DNA of 64,000 nucleotides from JBCCWF01 sp038520475. GTDB taxonomy: Bacteria; Cyanobacteriota; Cyanobacteriia; CAKZMO01. Every line of letters starts with the position of its first letter. The stretch's first letter is position 1. The stretch covers positions 1 to 64,000 of the forward strand of contig JBCBLF010000002.1 of assembly GCA_038520475.1 (NCBI GenBank), read 5' to 3'. The position numbers were made by a program, and so were the translations under genes. The notes below the pieces were generated by a model. That model was not told where the DNA came from. It made no database searches and worked only from the letters and a program-made list of their open reading frames with translations. Below, piece after piece: positions 53,866 through 63,767 of this stretch.

Positions 53866-56800
53866 AAACGAGTCTCAAATTCTAATACAAGCCGATTTTC
53901 ATCTGAGAAGTTGCTCGTTCCCCGTAACCGCAATTCATCATTGATTTGATATCGAAGGTTGAACTGCGTCGGTTCTTCAAGTGTTAAAAATTGGAGTGCT
54001 GAAATTGACAAGTCACTGGTAATGTCAACGCCCAATTCAGCTGCAATGCCCAGTGTCGATGTTGGGCTGTCGCTTCCATCTTCTCGTTCATCGTTAGTGA
54101 TGACAGCAGGGAAAATCCGAAAATCGCTGACACCTATCGCATTGCTTAACAAATTTTGAATGCTGGTGAACAGTGCCGTCCCCGCTAAACTGGCGATCGC
54201 CAAATTGCTGCCATCTTGTCCTTGGGTGTCTGCGAACCCTCCTCCAATCAGGGCAATAATCTCGTTTTCACTGCGACTCGGACTGCTGCTCAACCGAAGA
54301 TTCTCAAAGATTTGACTGGCAGGTCCGATCACGGTTGCTTGCACTCGAACTGTTTCAATGCCGCCAAAATCATTTACAGACGAGTCAATCACTTCAGAGA
54401 GCTCCGATTGCGCAAATGCTGTGGACGTAGGGATGGGCGATCGTGTCTGTTCTAAAATTGACGTTGCTAATCGAACATTGAGAAAGGGATCAAGTCCGTC
54501 ACTGGGTCGAAAAATGGCGACGTTATCTCGTCCACGCATCAAATTAAACTGTGTGGTGAAGACGTTGACTTGCCCGCTACGGAGTCGAATAATCCCATCG
54601 GGCATTAGGCTTCGAAAGTCATTGAGTGGGCCGTTGACAACCAGATCACCAGTGGCAACAAAATTTAGGATGGGGGCACGGGTAATGAGTAGGCGATTGC
54701 CTAAGACCACCTGAAGGTTGTCGAGTTCAGGCGGAGAAAATAATGTCGCAAATGGAGAGGTGTCCTGCTGGGTGGCGGCAACTCCTCCAAGCATCGCCGT
54801 GTCTGGCAACGAAATGCGTCCATCGGAGAGCGTCACTGCTCCGCCTAGACGAGGGGCAAGAGCGGTTCCACCAACAATGACTTGGCCGTTGACTCCTCCG
54901 TCATACAATCCTTTGACATCGACCGCTAGGTCATTCAAATCAACCGTTAATGGCGTTAATGCTGGATTGATGGGTTCCCTCAGGACATCGTCTTCGCCTT
55001 CAGCGTTATTAGGTACCCCAGTGTTTTCAGGTTCAGTATTTTCAACTTCGACGCGTGCAGTATCTGGTGCGTCAATTTCAAATGGAACTGCTAGTGGAAT
55101 GATGCCATTGGCCACAAATTCCCCATCACTAAACTGACCACGAATATTATTTACTTGGATGCGATCGCGGTTGAACTGAACGGTTCCGGTTACGTCGGTA
55201 AGAGGCGCCGGTAAGACCTCTGCTACAAACGAGCCATTTCGTAATTCTGCAAATCCTGTAGCCAAGGGTTGAATATCGATACCCGATGACGTTTGACGTA
55301 AGGTGCCTCCGACCTGAAGCGATACGTTTGCTTCGCCCCCGGTCCAGTTCACCTGATTATTCAACAGATTGAGTAAGGCCAGTCCGTCATTTTCGACTTC
55401 GATATTTAAGTTGATTTCGTCACTGTCGGGGTCAACCATTCCTTGGGGTAACCGATATGGAATGCTGCCAGTCAGACTGATGGGGTCGTTGTCAGACACT
55501 AACATGCTGCCAATCAAGATGAGTCGCGCATCTGCATATCGAAACTGAGCGTCTGTTTCTTGAATCGGCGTTTGATTAATCAGTCCGTCTTCGAGAGCAA
55601 ATTCTCCCCTGGCTTGCAGGTTTCTAATACTACCGGTAACCGTTGCCGTTGTGTTCAAATTGCCTTCAATGGCGATCGGTAAGCGGATAAAGTCAGCGAC
55701 AAGATCGGCTGGGACATTCGTGATTTGAAGCTGTCCCTGGCTATCTTCGGCTTGTCCAACTTGTCCGGCAAAGTCGATTAAGGTGTCTCCCGACTCAAAT
55801 CGGAACGGCAAGAGGGTGATGGTATTGTCGGAGAAGCTCCCCGCAGCAATGATTTGATTGGGATCATCGTATTCTCCCCATTCCCAATTTTCCCCGGTTA
55901 AGTCAAAGTCTGCTGTTAGTCCACTGTTGCGAGATACCGTCAGGTCAACGACGCCGGAGATTGTTCCAGACAGTTCTTGAAGCGCTGGGAAAAAGGTCGC
56001 CTCAGCTTGCTCTCGTCGGTACGTTCGCAGCAAGGTTGAGATCTCTGCATACCGTTGAAGCTGTCGAAGAAGCGTGGCTTCGGTGATGCGAATGGGGGCT
56101 GTGTCANNNNNNNNNNNNNNNNNNNNNNNNNNNNNNNNNNNNNNNNNNNNNNNNNNNNNNNNNNNNNNNNNNNNNNNNNNNNNNNNNNNNNNNNNNNNNN
56201 NNNNNAGATCGGCGGCATTTCCGTACTGGGGAGGGTCAAAGAATCGCAACAGATCCTGTAGCTCAAAATATTTGAGCGCCACGAGTAAATCTTGAACATT
56301 GCCATTGTCTGCGGCGATTTGGCCCTTGAATAAGGTGTCGTCAGTGGGGGCAAATCGACCTGTAACGTCGTAATCACTACTGCCGACGGCTAATTGTCCA
56401 TCGTCGATGATAGCGACTCCGTTGCCATAGGTAAACGTTCCAGCGAAGCGATCGCCCTCGATGTGGCCCAAGCTCGGATCGATAATTCGCACATCACCAG
56501 AGGCCGATAACTGAGACAAATCTGTGATGTTGAGGGTATCTAGGTTTACCGACACATTACCGCTCACGATGCCTCGTAGGGGACCTAATCCCAGATTTGC
56601 AGCTGGTCGAAGATTTAAGACGCCAAGCGGAAAGTTTTCGACTGTCGAGAGGAGGCGATCGCCTTGCGTGCTGCCACGGGCCAAAATATCTCCGCGACGG
56701 AGGACAAACTCTGTTGGATAATAGCGCTCATCGACCGTGGCAGACAGTTGATCTGTTTGTCCGTCAAGATTCAGTGTTCCTCCTTGACCCACCGTAAATC

Positions 56801-59183
56801 GAGTGTTGCCAGTGAGCATCGGGTCAAATGCGACATCGTTGACGACTAAATCTTGAATGGCAATGGTTCCATCAATGGTGGGTTGATTCAGTGTTCCGGT
56901 GAGGCGGCCTTGAAAATCTGCAATTCCCGCAATGGGAACTGTCGCTGTCGCTTCATCATCCGTCGTTAGGTCTGCAACACTCGTGAGGTTACCCGAATTG
57001 ATAGCGCTAATAATTGCTGCGCTGCGGGCGAGATCCACGTCCTGAGCAACGATGTCGAGGTCTAGTTCATTAATATTAGGAACGCCGAAGGCGCCGGAGG
57101 CATCAGTCGGGAAATCGAAGCCGATGAATCCATTGGCCTGTAGATTTGGGGCGATTGCTTCATCAAGCTGTAAGCCCCTCCCTGTCCACTGCCCTCGAGC
57201 TGTCACGGGTCCATCTATCATCGGGAGGTTTGAAACGATGATTTGGCCATCGGCTTCAATCGTTGCGGGACTCAAATCTCTCAGGGTTCCTGAAAGAATC
57301 ACCTCTCCATCCAACACACTTGGACCAAGAGTATCAGCCTGCCCCGGGGCGATCGTCGCCAGCGGCAGTTGTTCAACCGTGGCATTGGCTCGCCATTGCT
57401 GATCATCGAGCGATAAATCTGAGTCTGCACGTACGGTTCCTTCTCCAATGCTCACTCGCACGTCTCGCAACGAGAGACGATTATTAAAGGCAATCAGATT
57501 GCCCTGAGCAGGATAGGTCCCGTTGAGCGCTTGCCATTGGGCGCTGACAATTGGGCGTGACACGGTTCCAGTGATGCGTGCCTGAGCAGACACCAATCCA
57601 AGGGTAAGAGTCTCTGGCAAGGCGTCTTGAGCATATTGACGGGCGATCGCATCCCCTGGAATGTTTGATGCATCTAGGGCAAACGACAAAGAGCCAAACT
57701 GATCGAACGTCACTTGTCCATTGCCGGAAACAACGCCACCTGCGGCTGGAGAGACTTGAATAGTATTGAGTTCTAATGCATCGGGCGATAGGCTAAATCG
57801 TGCTCCAATGGCATCAAGTTCCACGCGATCGACTTGAATCGAGCTGGCTTGATTTAGCGTTCCAGTGATTGACGGTTGTTGAAGCGGTCCTGCAACATTG
57901 ACGGTTGTATCTACTTGTCCCTCAATGGCAAACGGAACGGAAACACCCACATCTCTGAGGACGGTAGCAATGTCCAGATTGTCGCCCGTTAGCGCTAAAT
58001 TGTAGGCATTTCGCTCCGGTTCTCTCAAATCGATGCGTCCCCGTGCGCTTAAGACTGAACTTCCAAGGGAGAGTTGTGTGTTTTCAATCTGCACCTGCTG
58101 CCCGCGAAATTGAAGATTGCTCTGTGCTAGTTCAATGGGCTGTGAAAGCGTTGGCACATCGACCCTGACGTCTTGAACTTGAGCCGTGCCTCGGATGCTG
58201 ATGTCGTTGGTAGCACTCAATTCACCTCGCAGATTGCTGCTAATAGTTCCGCTAGCAATATCAACGGGCAGTTCAGGTGCGAGCAGTAGAAACTCACGAA
58301 TGTCGAGATCTTGAGTCTGAATGACGGCATTCGCCATCCAGTCTTCCTGCTGCCGGTCTACTTCTCCAGAAACTTTAAAGCTGCCCCCATCCGATGGCGT
58401 GTTGGGTTCGCCTTCAACATCAAAAGAAATGCGCTGATTCTCATCAAAAAAAGCTGCACGTCCATCAATTGCCTGTAGCCAGACAAATGGTCGTTCGATT
58501 GTTGGCCATGCTTGAGGCAGATTGCGATCTCGATCAAGTTGCTGTCTCCTACGGGTCAACACATCCAGCTGTTCGTCGCCCAATTGCTCATCTGTTGACG
58601 TGTCAGGATTTAATGAATTGGGCGATCGCGGTTCGATCGCTCCAGCCTCGGCTTCACCACTATCTAGTAAGGCAGGGACGACAGCAACGTGAGCGTCTTC
58701 AAACTGAACGGCGTCAAGTTTGAATTCAATGGCTCCCGCTTCAAGTTCATTAATCGTTAAATCTAACCACTGACCGGTATCGTCTTGCTCAATAATTGCA
58801 GTCGGCGATCGCAACATAACGCTGAAGCTCAAACTGCGGCTGATGATGACCTCTAGTGGATTAAAGGAAACCCGAACAGATTCAACAATTGCTCGGTCAA
58901 TATCGTTGTTGGAAGGGGAAACTCGCGTTTCTCCAAACTGCACATGGGTCAGCGAAAACCCTTCGATTGGTCCCATTTCGACTGGACGATCAATTAGCCT
59001 GACGACCGCTACTTCAATCAGCGGCACAAGACGCGTATAGACCCACTGTCGAAGAATGAGGCCACCCGAGACTCCGATTGTTGCTAGACCCAAAATGATG
59101 AGCAATCGTGTGCGATTTGTAGAGGCTCTAAGGCGAAAATCCTTGAAGTCTTTCGGATTCGGTGGCTCTGGCAGTTGAGTCAT
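53862..59183 (-). CDS. TamB-like translocation/assembly protein
   Basis: 1773 codons including a 99-base N run (56107-56205, about residues 993-1026). An N-terminal transmembrane helix (about 28-50, LLIILGLATIGVSGGLILRQWVY) anchors it in the inner membrane. The rest is a very long series of beta-rich repeats (AsmA/TamB-type). The TamB (DUF490) C-terminal domain (about 1430-1773) contains RLRSGQVNVFTTQFNLMRG, ENEIIALIGGGFAD and a final FNLRYQINDELRLRG...RLVLEFETRF. TamB-type proteins span the periplasm and are linked to outer-membrane protein and lipid transport. An Omp85/TamA partner is not in this window. It starts 4 bp inside the end of the fusion gene. Confidence 0.9.
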   Translation of the reverse strand: MTQLPEPPNPKDFKDFRLRASTNRTRLLIILGLATIGVSGGLILRQWVYTRLVPLIEVAVVRLIDRPVEMGPIEGFSLTHVQFGETRVSPSNNDIDRAIVESVRVSFNPLEVIISRSLSFSVMLRSPTAIIEQDDTGQWLDLTINELEAGAIEFKLDAVQFEDAHVAVVPALLDSGEAEAGAIEPRSPNSLNPDTSTDEQLGDEQLDVLTRRRQQLDRDRNLPQAWPTIERPFVWLQAIDGRAAFFDENQRISFDVEGEPNTPSDGGSFKVSGEVDRQQEDWMANAVIQTQDLDIREFLLLAPELPVDIASGTISSNLRGELSATNDISIRGTAQVQDVRVDVPTLSQPIELAQSNLQFRGQQVQIENTQLSLGSSVLSARGRIDLREPERNAYNLALTGDNLDIATVLRDVGVSVPFAIEGQVDTTVNVAGPLQQPSITGTLNQASSIQVDRVELDAIGARFSLSPDALELNTIQVSPAAGGVVSGNGQVTFDQFGSLSFALDASNIPGDAIARQYAQDALPETLTLGLVSAQARITGTVSRPIVSAQWQALNGTYPAQGNLIAFNNRLSLRDVRVSIGEGTVRADSDLSLDDQQWRANATVEQLPLATIAPGQADTLGPSVLDGEVILSGTLRDLSPATIEADGQIIVSNLPMIDGPVTARGQWTGRGLQLDEAIAPNLQANGFIGFDFPTDASGAFGVPNINELDLDIVAQDVDLARSAAIISAINSGNLTSVADLTTDDEATATVPIAGIADFQGRLTGTLNQPTIDGTIAIQDLVVNDVAFDPMLTGNTRFTVGQGGTLNLDGQTDQLSATVDERYYPTEFVLRRGDILARGSTQGDRLLSTVENFPLGVLNLRPAANLGLGPLRGIVSGNVSVNLDTLNITDLSQLSASGDVRIIDPSLGHIEGDRFAGTFTYGNGVAIIDDGQLAVGSSDYDVTGRFAPTDDTLFKGQIAADNGNVQDLLVALKYFELQDLLRFFDPPQYGNAADXXXXXXXXXXXXXXXXXXXXXXXXXXXXXXXXXXDTAPIRITEATLLRQLQRYAEISTLLRTYRREQAEATFFPALQELSGTISGVVDLTVSRNSGLTADFDLTGENWEWGEYDDPNQIIAAGSFSDNTITLLPFRFESGDTLIDFAGQVGQAEDSQGQLQITNVPADLVADFIRLPIAIEGNLNTTATVTGSIRNLQARGEFALEDGLINQTPIQETDAQFRYADARLILIGSMLVSDNDPISLTGSIPYRLPQGMVDPDSDEINLNIEVENDGLALLNLLNNQVNWTGGEANVSLQVGGTLRQTSSGIDIQPLATGFAELRNGSFVAEVLPAPLTDVTGTVQFNRDRIQVNNIRGQFSDGEFVANGIIPLAVPFEIDAPDTARVEVENTEPENTGVPNNAEGEDDVLREPINPALTPLTVDLNDLAVDVKGLYDGGVNGQVIVGGTALAPRLGGAVTLSDGRISLPDTAMLGGVAATQQDTSPFATLFSPPELDNLQVVLGNRLLITRAPILNFVATGDLVVNGPLNDFRSLMPDGIIRLRSGQVNVFTTQFNLMRGRDNVAIFRPSDGLDPFLNVRLATSILEQTRSPIPTSTAFAQSELSEVIDSSVNDFGGIETVRVQATVIGPASQIFENLRLSSSPSRSENEIIALIGGGFADTQGQDGSNLAIASLAGTALFTSIQNLLSNAIGVSDFRIFPAVITNDEREDGSDSPTSTLGIAAELGVDITSDLSISALQFLTLEEPTQFNLRYQINDELRLRGTSNFSDENRLVLEFETRF
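56107..56205. other. run of 99 N inside the TamB-like gene
   Basis: Undetermined bases; frame is kept on both sides. Confidence 0.99.
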
Positions 59184-59974
59184 AGCCTTGCGTTAAAGGG
59201 TAACTGTGAACATAAATGTGCTGACGTCACATCCTCACAACTCGGCCCGAATGTGGAATGGGCTGCTTGCTCTACTGGGATTGTTTGCTCGATGAGGATG
59301 GGTTTGGTGAGCGGATGTTGTCCACACCGATAGAGAAGCTGATTATAAGACAGCCATCGCCTGACACCGCAGCAATCGCTCAGGAAAGGAAATCGATGCA
59401 ATCAACGTTAATGCACCGTTTGATAGATGTACATGCGTTTCTTAAGCAGTCATACACATACCCAGCCCTACGATAATCGAAATAACCTCCTTTGAGGCGG
59501 TTAGTTGGATGAAAAGAATGCAAATCTTTTGACCCTGCTGTATGTCCAATGAGGCTATTGCTGAGTCTTAGCAATAGTGGTTATTTGGGGTTTCGGCCTT
59601 TAGTAGAAATCATTATTCTGAGAAAGCTCTGCTCCACGCGATTTCCCTAAAATAATTACCCTAACCTAGATGGGGAGTGCTGTCGTTTACGATTGGGTTA
59701 ACGTCTCAAATTGATAAAGAAATTATGAGGGCGTTGGAATGCGCAACGTATGTTCTCTACCTCTCATCGCTTCGCGAACGTTGCTAAGTCGTAATAGTCA
59801 GCAAACTGAATCTGCTGTGTCTTGGGTGAGTCGGCATCGCTGTACTAAACTATTGTGTGCGATCGCACATCATGGAGCACTCATCAGACGGGGAAACATG
59901 GTGTTTTCTGTGGTTGCTAGCCAATTATTGGCTGTCATATTTGTTCAAACTTATCGTTAACTGTTTTACGAATC
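59184..59974. other. intergenic region between divergent TamB-like and DUF3110 genes
   Basis: About 790 bp. It includes an imperfect hairpin TAACCTCC/GGCGGTTA (59483-59503) and a copy of repeat type B (59705-59797). An open frame at 59739-59960 encodes no recognisable product and overlaps the repeat, so I do not call it. Promoters for both flanking genes are expected here. Confidence 0.5.
59705..59797. repeat. intergenic repeat type B, copy 3 (degenerate)
   Basis: Starts CTCAAATTGATAAAGAAATTATGAG, then TTGGAATGCGCAACG and CTCTCATCGCTTCG, and ends TTGCTAAGTCGTAATAG. This parallels 27393-27483 block for block, but the hairpin arms are reduced to a few base pairs. Confidence 0.6.
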
Positions 59975-60391
59975 ATGAGGGTATTTGTTCTGCTGTTCAA
60001 TGCCGGGACAGATAACGAGGGCATTCATACGCTAAAACTGGGCGATCGCAACATTGTTCTCATGTTTGAAGATGAGGACGATGCAACCCGCTATGGTTTG
60101 ATGCTCGAAGCTCAAGATTTTCCGAGCCCGACGATTGAAGGCTTTAATGCTGAAGAGATTGAGTTATTTTGCCGGGATGCCGACTATGAGTGCAAGTTTG
60201 TTGCCCAAGGAACGTTAGAGGTTCCGCCTGAAGATAACCTGGAGTCGCCAGATTGGGACCCCGAGGAGAAAGAGCAGGCGACATCGCCAGAAAAAGACCG
60301 AAAGACAAGTGGTGCAATGGATACAGAACCCGGCGAATTTTCGAAAGAAGAACTCGATCGACTTCGACGGCGCTTTGAGAACTTGCTCTAA
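59975..60391 (+). CDS. DUF3110 domain protein
   Basis: 138 aa. DUF3110 covers residues 1-80: RVFVLLFNAGTDNEGIHTL, NIVLMFEDEDDATRYGLMLEAQDFP, and FCRDADYECKFV. The C-terminal half is an acidic disordered stretch, ending in a short helix (SKEELDRLRRRFENLL). The family is cyanobacterial and plastid-related, without an established function. It is convergent with glgX, separated by 85 bp. Confidence 0.88.
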   Translation: MRVFVLLFNAGTDNEGIHTLKLGDRNIVLMFEDEDDATRYGLMLEAQDFPSPTIEGFNAEEIELFCRDADYECKFVAQGTLEVPPEDNLESPDWDPEEKEQATSPEKDRKTSGAMDTEPGEFSKEELDRLRRRFENLL

Positions 60392-60476
60392 GCCATGCTT
60401 GCTGTGATGGATACATGCGGTCTATCAGTCCGAACCTAATTCTCGCTGCTGCATCGCGATCGCAACGCCCTTCAAT

Positions 60477-62534
60477 TCAGCCAGCGATGAGAACGACGGA
60501 CGACCGCTCGCTGACACAATACCGATTCCCTGATGCGGCGATCGCCCCTTGAGAGTCAAAAATGTCGTCTGGTGATGGTTTCGATGTGTCGACGATTTGA
60601 TACCAGCGCTTCTGGTTATGAAGAGGCGGAAGTTCAAACTTAAGGGGTTCCCAGTAGGCATTGAGCATAATGTGTAATCGCTCATTGGCCTGAGGATGGC
60701 ATAGCGTGAACGCAAGGCTATGGGAATGATAGTCCCAATCAGGTTGCCCCAAATGAACACCATGCCAAATAATGTGCGGGCGATAGGGATCGTAGTTTAC
60801 CTGTAGAATGCGCTCTTGACGAAACAGAGATAACGACTGGGTAAAGGCAATCATTTGTCGAACAAATCGGAGCAGGTTTTGATGCGTATCCAAGGCATCC
60901 CAGTCAAACCAGCTAAGGTTGTTGTCTTGGCAGTAGGCATTATTGTTGCCGAGCTGCGTTCGTCGCACTTCATCCCCCATCAAGAGCATCGGCGTCCCTT
61001 GAGAGATAAACATCACTGTTAAAAAGTTTTTCATCTGACGAAGGCGAAAGGCTTCAATCTCTGGATGATCGATTTCACCTTCTACTCCGCAGTTCCAACT
61101 GAAGTTGTGATCAGCTCCGTCACGATTGTTCTCCAGGTTGGCAAGGTTATGCTTTTCGTTGTAAGACACGAGGTCATTGAGCGTAAACCCATCATGACAC
61201 GTCACAAAGTTGATGCTGCGATTGGGTTCTCGGTCAGGTTCAGGATAGATGTCTGGACTACCCATAATCCGATTTGCCAAGATGCTCACCGCATTGGGGT
61301 CACTTTTAACGAAACGCCGAATATCGTCTCGAAACGGACCATTCCATTCAGCAAAGCGGTCGCCGATAAATGATCCCACCTGATACAGCCCAGCTGCATC
61401 CCAGGCTTCTGCGATAATTTTGGTGCCGGCTAATGCCGGATCTGACTCAATCGTCCAGAGAATCGGAGGATCAGTGAGGGGTTCGCCAGTTCGGCTCCGA
61501 GCCAACACTGAAGCCAGATCAAATCGAAATCCATCCACATGCATGTCGGTGACCCAATAGCGCAAGCTATCGATGATCATGCGACCGACAATCTCATGAT
61601 TGGCTTTGAGCGTATTGCCGCACCCGCTGTAGTTGCTGTAAAACGTCTTGTTTTCTTCAAGGATGTAATAGGCATCGTTCTCTAGGCCTCGAAAAGAGAA
61701 GGTTGGGCCTTCATGGTTGCCTTCTGCAGTGTGATTAAACACAACATCGAGAATGACTTCAATGCCAGCTTGGTGCAGCGCCTTGACCATATCCCGAAAT
61801 TCATCAACCGGACCAAGGGGGTCCAGTCGAGAGCTATAGCGTTGATGAGGGGCGAAGAATGCCATTGTGCTATAGCCCCAATAGTTCCGGAGTCCGCGAG
61901 CCACATCCTGCTCGTCAAATTGATGGACCGGAAGAAGCTCAACAGCGGTAATACCTAGGTCCTTTAGATAAGGAATCTTTTCAATCAAGCCCGCGAACGT
62001 TCCACGTTTGTCGGGTGCAATGCCCGAATTGGGATTACGGGTAAAGCCGCCCACGTGGAGCTCATAAATGACACTATCTGCGTAGGGAATATTCAGAGGC
62101 TCGTCCCCCTCCCAGTCATAGCTGTTGGTGTCGACGACAACACCCTTCAACGCATAGGCTCCGTTATTCCCTTCATGTACCGCGGCATCGCGATTGTACT
62201 GATGCCACCCCACGACTGAACGAGCATAGGGATCGAGCAAGACTTTTTGGCCGTCAAATCGGAGCCCGAGTTCAGGACTGTAGGGTCCATGGACGCGATA
62301 GCCATAGAGTTGACCATGACCAAGATCGCTGACGAATACGTGCCAATAGTAGAAAGTGCGGTGGTGACTCGCATCTAAGGGAATTATCCGTGACGGCTGC
62401 GTGTCATCTTTGTCATTGAATAGAAGCAGTTCGATGGATGTAGCGTTTTTCGAAAAAATCGAGAAGTTGACCCCGTTGGGATAAACTGTTGCTCCTAGTG
62501 GATAGCTTTTGCCAGGTAGGATGTCGAACCCCAT
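60477..62534 (-). CDS. glgX: glycogen debranching enzyme (isoamylase type)
   Basis: 685 aa. The N-terminal CBM48 domain (about 1-130) starts MGFDILPGKSYPLGATVYPNGVNFSIFSKNA. The GH13 barrel carries DVVFNHTAEG, GFRFDLAS with the nucleophile Asp, IIAEAWD with the acid Glu, and FVTCHDGFTL with the third catalytic Asp. It hydrolyses alpha-1,6 branches of glycogen. The start at 62534 is supported by TAGGAGCTT upstream. A small C-terminal beta-domain ends the protein. Confidence 0.95.
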   Translation of the reverse strand: MGFDILPGKSYPLGATVYPNGVNFSIFSKNATSIELLLFNDKDDTQPSRIIPLDASHHRTFYYWHVFVSDLGHGQLYGYRVHGPYSPELGLRFDGQKVLLDPYARSVVGWHQYNRDAAVHEGNNGAYALKGVVVDTNSYDWEGDEPLNIPYADSVIYELHVGGFTRNPNSGIAPDKRGTFAGLIEKIPYLKDLGITAVELLPVHQFDEQDVARGLRNYWGYSTMAFFAPHQRYSSRLDPLGPVDEFRDMVKALHQAGIEVILDVVFNHTAEGNHEGPTFSFRGLENDAYYILEENKTFYSNYSGCGNTLKANHEIVGRMIIDSLRYWVTDMHVDGFRFDLASVLARSRTGEPLTDPPILWTIESDPALAGTKIIAEAWDAAGLYQVGSFIGDRFAEWNGPFRDDIRRFVKSDPNAVSILANRIMGSPDIYPEPDREPNRSINFVTCHDGFTLNDLVSYNEKHNLANLENNRDGADHNFSWNCGVEGEIDHPEIEAFRLRQMKNFLTVMFISQGTPMLLMGDEVRRTQLGNNNAYCQDNNLSWFDWDALDTHQNLLRFVRQMIAFTQSLSLFRQERILQVNYDPYRPHIIWHGVHLGQPDWDYHSHSLAFTLCHPQANERLHIMLNAYWEPLKFELPPLHNQKRWYQIVDTSKPSPDDIFDSQGAIAASGNRYCVSERSSVVLIAG

Positions 62535-62876
62535 GATTTAAAGCTCCTAGCCTAGTGGCGGCGATCGCGACAGTATGGCTCTTCTTCAGAATGCCATCAT
62601 CTTGATTGAGAAACATAGTACCTCGCTGCAGGAGTTTCTGAAGAATCCTTCCACACAGGTTGCCAGACACAAATGATAATGAGCCGTTGTTTAGGAGGTG
62701 TTGCTAAGATTCACTCAGGGCTGGCGCATTTCGTACAAGCTTCATGGCTTTGCGAACGTGTTATGCGCTTACAACACGGTTGAGCTGTAACAGTGTATCG
62801 ATGTCTGAATAACAGCATTCATTCAGAACCGTGCTATAAAATCAGATCTCACAGTCACGTGTATGTCTAAACGTGT
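62535..62876. other. intergenic region between divergent glgX and hydrolase
   Basis: About 340 bp with promoters expected for both genes. The 62695-62775 part has faint similarity to repeat type B (GTTGCTAAG, GCGCATT, CTTTGCGAACG). No gene. Confidence 0.35.
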
Positions 62877-63767
62877 ATGTTGAAATTGACTCCAATACTC
62901 TTGCTTAAGCTTGCTACGGCAGCGATCGCCTTCCTGTCTCTAGCATATGGAGGCATGTGTCTGTTTCTTTATCGACAGCAACAGCGCATCATTTTTTTCC
63001 CATCGTCAACGCTAACAACAACACCAGCCGATTTTGGCATCTCCTACACTGATGTCTGGATTCCCATTTCTAATGATGGTGAAAACGAGCAACTGCATGG
63101 ATGGTGGATGCCGTCACAAGAGTCCGACGCTCCAGGCCTGCTGTACTTTCACGGCAACGGAGATAATGTGAGTGCAAATGCATCCAAGGCCTCATGGTTT
63201 CATAGCCTTGGGTTCTCGGTCTTGATCATCGATTATCGCGGCTATGGCTTGAGTTCGGGTGATTTTCCTAGTGAGCAACGGGTTTATGAAGATGCAGACG
63301 CAGCTTGGCAATACCTGACCCAGGAGTTAGAGGTTGCTCCGCAGAACAGCCTCGTCTTTGGTCATTCGCTAGGAGGGGCGATCGCGATTGAGTTGGTTTC
63401 CAATCATCCCCAAATTGGAGGCTTGATCGTCGAAGGCTCATTTACCTCCATTCTGGACATGTCAAATCGCACAAAGAATTATGGATTTCTTCCAATCAAT
63501 CGGCTATTGACGCAGCGATTTGAATCCCTTAGCAAAGTCTCTGAGCTAGATGTCCCTGTTTTGTATGTCCACGGCACAGCTGATCAGACTGTTCCGACAG
63601 ATATGAGTTCAACGCTCTATGCCCACACCACTGAGCCCAAAAAACTCTTATTGATACCAGACGCTGGACATAATGATGTGATTGAGTTTGGAGCAGAAGC
63701 CTACGCACAGGCAATTAAAGAACTTTTCCCGATGTATCACCGAGAAGAAGAACCGCTTCACAATTAG
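62877..63767 (+). CDS. membrane-anchored alpha/beta hydrolase
   Basis: 296 aa. An N-terminal hydrophobic helix (about 5-30, LLLKLATAAIAFLSLAYGGMCLFLY) is followed by RQQQRIIFFPS, the usual opening of the ABHD13/ABHD17-like serine hydrolases. LLYFHGNGDN contributes to the oxyanion hole, DYRGYGLSSG follows, and FGHSLGGAIAIEL bears the nucleophile Ser. The acid Asp lies in VHGTADQTVP and the catalytic His in DAGHND. An inner-membrane-anchored serine hydrolase; the substrate, possibly acyl groups on proteins or lipids, is unknown. Confidence 0.9.
   Translation: MLKLTPILLLKLATAAIAFLSLAYGGMCLFLYRQQQRIIFFPSSTLTTTPADFGISYTDVWIPISNDGENEQLHGWWMPSQESDAPGLLYFHGNGDNVSANASKASWFHSLGFSVLIIDYRGYGLSSGDFPSEQRVYEDADAAWQYLTQELEVAPQNSLVFGHSLGGAIAIELVSNHPQIGGLIVEGSFTSILDMSNRTKNYGFLPINRLLTQRFESLSKVSELDVPVLYVHGTADQTVPTDMSSTLYAHTTEPKKLLLIPDAGHNDVIEFGAEAYAQAIKELFPMYHREEEPLHN

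Noticed and set aside
59739..59960. 73-codon plus-strand frame
   Set aside because: It overlaps repeat type B, has no ribosome site and no protein-like features.
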